A stretch of 50,786 nucleotides of DNA from Myxococcaceae bacterium (GTDB taxonomy: Bacteria > Myxococcota > Myxococcia > Myxococcales > Myxococcaceae). The stretch covers positions 1 through 50,786 of the forward strand of contig JADGHL010000024.1 in assembly GCA_019686135.1 (NCBI GenBank), given 5' to 3'. Positions 44,985 to 50,786 of the stretch are shown here, piece by piece. The notes beneath the pieces are model-generated. The model worked only from the letters and a program-made list of their open reading frames with translations, did not search any database and was not told the DNA's origin. The stretch's first letter is position 1. Every line of letters starts with the position of its first letter. A program made the position numbers and the translations under genes.

Positions 44985-47900
44985 GCGCCGAAGTCTCCTG
45001 CAGCGTCCTCGACATCTTCTTTCAACGGCTCAAGCGCGAGGGACGCCCGCCCGAGATCCTCCTCGAGGGGCTGAACGTCTCGTACGCCGACGTCCGCAAG
45101 AAGAACGCGCGCATCGACTGGGACACGTTCTGCCGGTTCATGGAGAACGTGACGGCGCTCTGGCCCACCGAAGAGGAGTTGGCCGACATCGGCGAGTCGT
45201 TCTTCCAGGTGCCGGCGATGAAGCCGTTCTCGCTGGTGGCCCGGATGCTGTTCGACGCGCCGGCGTTCTACCAGTACGTCTTCGAGCAGCAGACCGGGGT
45301 GGGCGACCAGTCGTTCACCAACATGATCCACACCATTGAGCAGCTCGGCACGCGCCAGCTCCGGATGGACCTCAAGATCCGCCCCGGCTTCGTCCCGTGC
45401 GACGCGTTCTACGTGGTCAGCCTGGGGACGTTCCGCGGGATGCCGCGCGCGCTCGGGCTGGGGCCGTCGGAAGTGAAGATGACCCGCATCGATGGTGGGG
45501 CACGCTACGAGGTCACCGTGCCCGAGGGCGGCGGCTGGCTCCGGCGCGTGTGGCGGGCCATCTCCATACCATTCACCGCCCCGGCCATGGCCGCCGAGCT
45601 CAAGGAGTCGATGGGCGAGCTCCAGAAGCGGTTCCTGGAGCTCTCCGAGGCGCGCTCCGCCCTGGCCGTGCAGACCGAACGCCTGAAGATCGTAAACCGG
45701 CTGGGCCGCGAGCTCGCCGCCCACACCGACCTGCTCGGGCTGGCCGAGGCGCTGGGAAGGGTCTTCGGCGAAGAGCTCTCGGCGATCGGGATCGTCGTCC
45801 TCGTGTCGGGCGAGGCGCCGGGCGAGTTCGACGAGCTGGTGCGCAGCGGGCCCTGCACCGGGTCACCGACCCGGGAGATCGACCTCGTCTCGGGCGAAGA
45901 ACAGGTCGGGCGGATGCGGGTGTTCGCCGAAGGGAAGGACGCGAGCGACCCGTTGACCCTGGTGGACGACCTCGTCCCGTGGATCTCGATCGCGCTGGGG
46001 AATGCGCGGTCGTTCACCCTTTTGCGCGAGTACCGGGACCAGCTCTCGGTGAAGGTGGAGAAGCGCACCCGCGAGCTCAACGCGGCGATGCAGAAGCTCG
46101 AGGAGAGCCTCGAACAGCAGCGCGAGGCGACCCGGCTCAAGACCGAATTCTTCGACAACGTCAGCCACGAGCTCCGCACGCCGCTGACACTCATCCTGCT
46201 CACGCTGGAGTCGCTCCAGCAGAAAGAGGACACGCTGGACGCGGTCACCCGCCAGCACCTCGACCGGATGGAGCGCAGCGCGTCCCGGCTCTTACGGCTC
46301 ATCAACGAGCTGCTCGATCTCGCCAAGATCGGCGCTGGGAAGATGCGGCTCCGGTACGAGGCGATCGACGTCCCGGAGCTGGTCTCCGCGGTGCTCATCC
46401 CCTTCCGGGTGCTGGCGGACGAGAAGAAGCTGGGCATGCGGATCGACGTCCAGACCGAGGTCGAACGCGTGCACGCCGATCCGGAGAAGCTGGACCTCGT
46501 CTTCCAGAACCTGGTGTCGAACGCGCTCAAGTTCACCCAGGAGGGGGAGGTCGTCGTCGCCATCCGGCAGGACGCGTTCTACGTCTACGTGGAGGTGCAG
46601 GACACCGGCACCGGCATCCCGCCCCAGGATCTCGCCATCATCTTCGATCGCTTCGCGCAGGCGGACTCGCAGGGCACCCGCCGCATCGGCGGCACCGGGA
46701 TCGGGCTCGCACTGGTGAAGGAGACCGTCGAGCTGCACGGCGGCAACATCCGCGTGGAGTCCGAACCGGGGAAAGGGTCGAAGTTCATCGTCGCGCTGCC
46801 CCGCGGAACCCAGCACATCCGCGAGGACCTCCGCGAGCGCCGGACCACGGAGGTGCCGGTGCACCGCGACCGCCGGTCGGACGATCACGTTCTTCTGCGC
46901 CAGCGGCGCCGCCTCAGCCATCAGCGCGCCGAGGAGCTCGCCGCGGTGGCCCGCGAGAACGCAGAAGGAACCGCCGCGCCCAGCCCCAACCGCCCGCTGA
47001 TCCTCGTGGTGGAGGACGAGCCCGAGCTACGGTCCTTCATCGTCTCCACCCTGCGCGAGCTCTACGAGGTGATCGAGGCGGAGAACGGTGAGCGCGGGCT
47101 GGCCCAGGCGCGCGCGCACGGGCCGGTGCTGATCGTCTCGGACGTGATGATGCCGCGGATGTCCGGGCTGCAGATGCTGGCCGCGCTCAGATCGGATCCG
47201 CGGACGGTGGACATTCCGGTGATCCTTCTGACGGCGCGCCAGGACGTGGAGGCGCGGGTCCACGGCCTCAGCGAGGGCGCCAACGACTATCTGGGCAAGC
47301 CGTTCTCGCCGCGCGAGCTCATCGCCCGCATCGACGCCCAGCTCCGGCTCCGCGACGCCGCCGCGCGCGTGGCCCAGACCGAGCGCCTCGCGGTGGCGAG
47401 CCTTCTCACCAGCGGGTTCGCCCACGAGGTCCGCAACCCGCTCAACGGGCTGATGAACGCGCTGGCGCCGCTCCGCGAGAGCCTTAGGCCCGGCGGCGAC
47501 CCCGCCGTCGCCGCGGCGATGCTGGAGATCGTGGAGGAATCCGGGGAGCGGATCCGCCACCTCGCCGAGTCCCTGCTGCTGATGGTCCGGACCGGCGGGA
47601 ACCGCCAGACGATCGACCTGCCGGACTCGGTGGCCGCGGCGATCCGCGCGCTCAAGTGGAAGACGCCGGCCACGGTGAGCATCACCCAGACGGGCCGCGT
47701 GGACGCGCAGGTGGTGGGCGACCCGGCCGCGCTGACGCAGGTGTGGATCAACCTGCTCGACAACGCGCTCCGCGCTCTGGACGAGAGCGGGACGATCGAG
47801 GTCCGCCTCTCCCAGACGAAGACGGACGTCGTCGTCGAGGTGATCGACTCGGGCGCGGGGATAAGGCCGGAGGATCTGAAGCGGCTGTTCGAGCCCTTCT

Positions 47901-48115
47901 TCTCCACGCGCTCCGCTGGGGAGGGATCCGGGCTGGGGCTCGCTCTGTGCCGGCGGATCGTGGTGAGCCACGGCGGGCAGATCACCATCGACAGCACGGT
48001 GGGCCAGGGCACGCGGGTGACCGTGCGGCTCCCCATCACGCCGCCACAGCTCGTGACCGCGCCCGTGGCGACCGAGGAGAGCCAGCCTCCTGTGCTGGCG
48101 CGCACGGGCACATAA
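44981..48115 (+). CDS. hybrid sensor kinase with two kinase modules around a receiver
   Basis: 1044 residues from a GTG at 44981. Residues 1-195: an unrecognised soluble domain (VLDIFFQRLKREGRPPEILLEG ... ARYEVTVPEGG), presumably the sensor. 200-240: coiled coil. About 235-345: GAF-like domain. 350-385: second coiled coil (EKRTRELNAAMQKLEE). 388-455: HisKA with H396 in FFDNVSHELRTP. 495-607: HATPase_c. 672-790: receiver with EDE (678-680) and D721. 805-870: second HisKA-like segment with H815 in GFAHEVRNPLNG. 910-1018: second HATPase_c (NLLDNALRAL, DSGAGI, GSGLGLALCRR). No membrane helices, so it senses something in the cytoplasm or freely diffusing. A plausible relay is H396 to D721, then H815 to the receiver at 48206. 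Confidence 0.92.
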   Translation: MSAEVSCSVLDIFFQRLKREGRPPEILLEGLNVSYADVRKKNARIDWDTFCRFMENVTALWPTEEELADIGESFFQVPAMKPFSLVARMLFDAPAFYQYVFEQQTGVGDQSFTNMIHTIEQLGTRQLRMDLKIRPGFVPCDAFYVVSLGTFRGMPRALGLGPSEVKMTRIDGGARYEVTVPEGGGWLRRVWRAISIPFTAPAMAAELKESMGELQKRFLELSEARSALAVQTERLKIVNRLGRELAAHTDLLGLAEALGRVFGEELSAIGIVVLVSGEAPGEFDELVRSGPCTGSPTREIDLVSGEEQVGRMRVFAEGKDASDPLTLVDDLVPWISIALGNARSFTLLREYRDQLSVKVEKRTRELNAAMQKLEESLEQQREATRLKTEFFDNVSHELRTPLTLILLTLESLQQKEDTLDAVTRQHLDRMERSASRLLRLINELLDLAKIGAGKMRLRYEAIDVPELVSAVLIPFRVLADEKKLGMRIDVQTEVERVHADPEKLDLVFQNLVSNALKFTQEGEVVVAIRQDAFYVYVEVQDTGTGIPPQDLAIIFDRFAQADSQGTRRIGGTGIGLALVKETVELHGGNIRVESEPGKGSKFIVALPRGTQHIREDLRERRTTEVPVHRDRRSDDHVLLRQRRRLSHQRAEELAAVARENAEGTAAPSPNRPLILVVEDEPELRSFIVSTLRELYEVIEAENGERGLAQARAHGPVLIVSDVMMPRMSGLQMLAALRSDPRTVDIPVILLTARQDVEARVHGLSEGANDYLGKPFSPRELIARIDAQLRLRDAAARVAQTERLAVASLLTSGFAHEVRNPLNGLMNALAPLRESLRPGGDPAVAAAMLEIVEESGERIRHLAESLLLMVRTGGNRQTIDLPDSVAAAIRALKWKTPATVSITQTGRVDAQVVGDPAALTQVWINLLDNALRALDESGTIEVRLSQTKTDVVVEVIDSGAGIRPEDLKRLFEPFFSTRSAGEGSGLGLALCRRIVVSHGGQITIDSTVGQGTRVTVRLPITPPQLVTAPVATEESQPPVLARTGT

Positions 48116-48205
48116 TCCGCCCGGGGGACGGCCGGGCGGCCCGGCGCAGCCCCGCCCCGCCCGAAGGCAACCCGACGCGCGATCCGCTCCCGGAACTTTC
48201 ACCGC

Positions 48206-48598
48206 GTGCCAATGGTTCGGCAATCGGTGATGCCGAAGCCCAACCCCGCCTCACACCGCATCCTCATCGTCGACGACGATCCCGACTGGCGGAGCGCCCT
48301 GCGCCTGATGCTGGACGACCTCGGCTACGACAGCGTGGAGGCGGCCAGCGGCGAGGAGGCGCTCCTGCTCCTGGAGCAGGAACCGTTCCGGATCGTCCTT
48401 CTGGACATGAACATGCCGGGGCTGAGCGGATACGACGTGATCGCGCGGCTGCCGGATCCGTCCACGCGGGTGGTGCTGCTGACCGCGTCCTCGGCCCAGG
48501 AGGTGGGCGACACGCTCAACAAGACGGCGGCCTACTACCTGCCGAAGGACGCCGGCGAAGAGGCGCTCGGGTTGATCCTGGAGTCCCTGCAGGCGTGA
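48206..48598 (+). CDS. stand-alone receiver domain response regulator
   Basis: 130 residues, CheY-like, with no output domain. Acidic pocket DDD (23-25), phosphoacceptor D67 in VLLDMNMPGLSG, then the Thr in LLTAS and Lys in YLPKDAGEE. The GTG at 48206 has GGAA 11 nt upstream; ATG 48212 or 48230 are alternatives. It lies 90 nt after the hybrid kinase and is its likely partner. Such receivers act by protein contact or pass phosphate onward. Confidence 0.9.
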   Translation: MPMVRQSVMPKPNPASHRILIVDDDPDWRSALRLMLDDLGYDSVEAASGEEALLLLEQEPFRIVLLDMNMPGLSGYDVIARLPDPSTRVVLLTASSAQEVGDTLNKTAAYYLPKDAGEEALGLILESLQA

Positions 48599-48608
48599 AA
48601 AACAGAGG

Positions 48609-48638
48609 CGGCCGGGCCCCGCGGTGGAGACCCGGCCG
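48609..48638. terminator. hairpin between the receiver gene and tRNA-Arg
   Basis: CGGCCGGG (48609-48616) pairs with CCCGGCCG (48631-48638), 11 nt past the receiver stop. It can serve as the end of both convergent transcripts. Confidence 0.55.
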
Positions 48639-48646
48639 TCGTGCAG

Positions 48647-48720
48647 CGCGGGATACAGGATTCGAACCTGTGGCCTTCGGCTCCGGAGGCCGACGCTCTA
48701 TCCAACTGAGCTAATCCCGC
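48647..48720 (-). tRNA. tRNA-Arg (anticodon CCG)
   Basis: On the minus strand the acceptor stem GCGGGAT pairs with ATCCCGC. The D arm is TAGCTCAGTTGGATAGAGC, the anticodon stem-loop TCGGC-CTCCGGA-GCCGA with anticodon CCG, and the T arm CAGGTTCGAATCCTG. 74 nt with G as discriminator; CCA is not encoded. It reads CGG arginine codons, common at this GC content. Confidence 0.97.
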
Positions 48721-48745
48721 AGTCGGCGCGGCACACCTAACCGAC

Positions 48746-49654
48746 TTACCGGGGCATGGCAAGCGCGCGCTCTTCCAACTCCTCCAGCGTCTTCGGCCAG
48801 TCCGAGTGGAGCAGCTTCGAGAGCGCGCGGTCGGCCAGAAGCCTCCCTTCGGTCTGGCACCTCGGGCAGTAGTTGGTCTCGTTCTCGGCATGCACGATGC
48901 GCTGCACCGGCGCGCCGCACTCGGGACAGGGTTGACGGTACTTGCCGTGCACGGCCATCTCCGGCCGGAACGCGGTCACCTTCTCCGGAAAGCCCTCGCC
49001 GGACTGGCTGCGGAGCCGTTCGGTCCACTCCTGGAGGACCGCCCGAGTCGCCGAGAAGAGGCGGGCCATCTCCTCATCCGAGAGCCTTTGGCTGAGCTTC
49101 ACCGGGGACAGCTTCGCGCGGTGGAGGATCTCGTCGGAGTAGGCGTTGCCGATCGCGCTGAGCAGCCGGGGATCGGTGAGCGTGCGCTTGAGGGTGTGGT
49201 TCTCGCTGCGCACGACGCGGGCGAACTCCTCCAGCGTGGCGGTCATCACCTCCAGCCCGCCGCGGTCGAACTGCCGGAGCTCGTCTTCGCCGCGGACCAG
49301 GTGGATGGCCGCGCGCTTCTTCGTGCTGGCCTCGGTGAGGATGAGCGTCCCTTCGGGAAAATCGAACGCCGCCAGCCCCACCTTCCCGGGGATCTTCGCG
49401 CCGCGGTCCTTCCACTGAAAGCGCCCGGCGATCATCAGGTGGATCACCAGGAACAGCTCCGCTTCGAGTTCGAAGACGATCCGCTTGCCGATCCGGCGGA
49501 AGCCGAGCACGCGCCTGCCGTGCGCCTCGCGGATGGGCGGATCGAACGAACGCACCACGAAGGGGCTGGCCAGCCGCACCGCCTCCAGCGGGTGCCCCAG
49601 GACGCGCTTCGAAATCGCCTCGATGTACACGGTGATGTCGGGGTACTCAGGCAT
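48746..49654 (-). CDS. formamidopyrimidine-DNA glycosylase family (Fpg/Nei) protein
   Basis: 302 residues from the ATG at 49654 ([10 protein letters not shown]). The family needs Pro then Glu directly after Met, which excludes the TTG two codons upstream. P2/E3 is the catalytic N-terminus, and the conserved Lys is in [11 protein letters not shown]. The H2TH region carries [18 protein letters not shown], and the zinc finger CPEC...CPRC is at about 246-270. Excises oxidised bases from DNA. PEYPD in place of PELPE and long family-specific segments suggest a divergent subgroup rather than classical MutM. Divergent from the aldo-keto reductase. Confidence 0.9.
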   Translation of the reverse strand: MPEYPDITVYIEAISKRVLGHPLEAVRLASPFVVRSFDPPIREAHGRRVLGFRRIGKRIVFELEAELFLVIHLMIAGRFQWKDRGAKIPGKVGLAAFDFPEGTLILTEASTKKRAAIHLVRGEDELRQFDRGGLEVMTATLEEFARVVRSENHTLKRTLTDPRLLSAIGNAYSDEILHRAKLSPVKLSQRLSDEEMARLFSATRAVLQEWTERLRSQSGEGFPEKVTAFRPEMAVHGKYRQPCPECGAPVQRIVHAENETNYCPRCQTEGRLLADRALSKLLHSDWPKTLEELEERALAMPR

Positions 49655-49689
49655 CTGCAAATCCCACGGTAACGGGTAGGAGGCTCGAC

Positions 49690-50673
49690 ATGGACATGAT
49701 TTATCGCCGGCTCGGTCGCAGTGGTCTCAAGGTCAGCGCTCTCTCTTTCGGCTCCTGGGTCACCTTCGGAAACCAGCTCGACCTGAAGAAGGCGCGCGAG
49801 TGCCTCGCGGCGGCCTGGGATGCGGGGGTGAACTTCTTCGACAACGCCGAGGTGTATGCGGACGGCGAGTCGGAGAAGCTGATGGGCCAGGCGATCCGCG
49901 AGCTCGGGTGGCCGCGGCACGAGTACGTGGTCTCCACCAAGTTCTACTGGGGCATCTACGAGACCAGGCGCCCGAACATGCGCAAGACGCTGAACCGCAA
50001 GTACCTGATGCAGGCGATCGACGGCTCGCTTCGGCGCTTCGGGCTGGACTTCGTGGATCTCGTCTTCTGCCACCGGCCGGATCCGGAGACGCCGGTCGAG
50101 GAGACGGTGTTCGCGATGCACGACATCATCTCCTCCGGCAAGGCCCTGTACTGGGGCACCTCTGAGTGGCCCGCCGACGACATCCGCGCTGCGTGGGAGA
50201 TCGCCGAACGGCACCACCTGCACAAGCCGGTGATGGAGCAGCCGCAGTACCACCTCTTCGAACGCCGGCGCGTGGAGGTCGAATACGCGCGGCTGTACGA
50301 AGACATCGGGCTGGGGCTGACCACGTGGAGCCCGCTCGCCTCGGGGCTGCTCACGGGCAAGTACATCGACGGGATCCCCGAGGGCAGCCGCGGCAGCCTC
50401 CCCGCCTACAGCTGGCTGCGCGACAAGCTCACCGATCCGAAGGCCAACGCCGCGGTGAAGCAGCTCAAGGCGGTGGCGGACGGGCTGGGGTGCACGCTGG
50501 CGCAGCTGGCCATCGCCTGGTGCGCAAACAACCCGCGCGTCTCCACGGTCATCACCGGCGCCTCCCGGCCGGAACAGGTGCGCGAGAACATGAAGGCGCT
50601 GGAGGTGCTGCCGAAGCTGCGCGACCCGGAGGTGCTGGCCCGCATCGACGCGGCGCTCCCGAAGACGAAGTAA
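49690..50673 (+). CDS. aldo-keto reductase, Kv-beta/YghZ-like
   Basis: 327 residues with AGGAGG 7 nt before the ATG at 49690. (beta/alpha)8 barrel with the catalytic set Asp in [14 protein letters not shown], Tyr, Lys in VVSTKFYWG and His in [11 protein letters not shown]. The NADPH-binding end is [15 protein letters not shown]. The [19 protein letters not shown] opening and [13 protein letters not shown] place it with the AKR group that includes potassium-channel beta subunits and YghZ, reductases of aldehydes or methylglyoxal. Physiological substrate unknown. 13 nt before the next gene. Confidence 0.93.
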   Translation: MDMIYRRLGRSGLKVSALSFGSWVTFGNQLDLKKARECLAAAWDAGVNFFDNAEVYADGESEKLMGQAIRELGWPRHEYVVSTKFYWGIYETRRPNMRKTLNRKYLMQAIDGSLRRFGLDFVDLVFCHRPDPETPVEETVFAMHDIISSGKALYWGTSEWPADDIRAAWEIAERHHLHKPVMEQPQYHLFERRRVEVEYARLYEDIGLGLTTWSPLASGLLTGKYIDGIPEGSRGSLPAYSWLRDKLTDPKANAAVKQLKAVADGLGCTLAQLAIAWCANNPRVSTVITGASRPEQVRENMKALEVLPKLRDPEVLARIDAALPKTK

Positions 50674-50686
50674 GGTCGCCGGGGCC

Positions 50687-50786
50687 ATGACCCGCCCCAC
50701 CCTGCTCGCCCTCTCCAGCTACTTCAAAGGCAACCGGTTCCTCGAACGCGCGAAGGCCGAAGGCTGCCGTGTGTTCCTGCTCACCA
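50687..50786 (+). CDS. ATP-grasp family protein, N-terminus only (partial)
   Basis: The gene begins at the ATG at 50687 and runs off the window. The 33 visible residues (MTRPTLLALSSYFKGNRFLE...) resemble the opening of stand-alone ATP-grasp ligases related to carbamoyl-phosphate synthase large chain (a strand, then GxxFLxxAKxxGxRVxLLT). 13 nt after the aldo-keto reductase, so likely in one operon. Confidence 0.55.
   Translation, partial: MTRPTLLALSSYFKGNRFLERAKAEGCRVFLLT

Overview
The window is about 51 kb of very GC-rich DNA (roughly two thirds G+C by eye) in which long antisense shadow ORFs are common. Gene content and style suggest a Myxococcota / deltaproteobacterium-like Gram-negative: a glyA-nrdR-ribD...ribE-ribBA-ribH block, a yceD-rpmF-fab cluster, a PilZ protein with NxSxxG, many lipoproteins, TonB-dependent uptake and large hybrid kinases. 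The phylum is inferred; no 16S or other decisive marker is present.

Layout. (1) 1-12164, mostly minus strand: riboflavin, folate-C1 and pentose genes (start of ribH, ribBA, ribE, ribD, nrdR, glyA, rpiB) plus a three-zinc-ribbon protein and a small lipoprotein. The rib genes are split by a VIT/von Willebrand A protein (plus strand) and a thermolysin-type M4 metalloprotease with two PPC domains. (2) 12242-17856, minus: type II fatty acid synthesis, yceD-rpmF-fabH-fabD-fabG-acpP-fabF, without the usual plsX. (3) 18019-19806: a TPR envelope protein, a lipoprotein and a PilZ protein. (4) 19922-41830: a phosphate-acquisition island. It holds phoB-phoR, a metallophosphoesterase, a GT21 ceramide-glucosyltransferase-like enzyme, pstSCAB-phoU, two OprP/O-type porins, a parallel beta-helix lipoprotein, a TonB-dependent receptor with a long Ala/Ser-rich repeat, a private TonB-ExbB-ExbD-ExbD set, a second phosphoesterase and a second PhoB-like regulator without its own kinase. 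Four promoters in this island carry tandem 11-nt-spaced Pho-box-like repeats. (5) 42184-48598: a tightly packed plus-strand operon with a candidate sigma-54 promoter, encoding a thiamine-diphosphate (acetolactate-synthase-like) enzyme, a KAS III-like condensing enzyme, a 1044-residue hybrid kinase (new N-terminal domain, GAF, kinase, receiver, second kinase) and a stand-alone receiver. (6) 48647-50786: tRNA-Arg(CCG), an Fpg/Nei glycosylase, an aldo-keto reductase and the start of an ATP-grasp gene.

Most notable: region 5 looks like a self-contained module that makes a small ketone/acyloin-type molecule and senses something through a two-component relay. This is inferred from family membership and co-transcription, not demonstrated. 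Region 4 suggests that phosphate limitation here couples Pst uptake to dedicated TonB-driven outer-membrane import and to glycolipid (possibly glycosphingolipid) synthesis.
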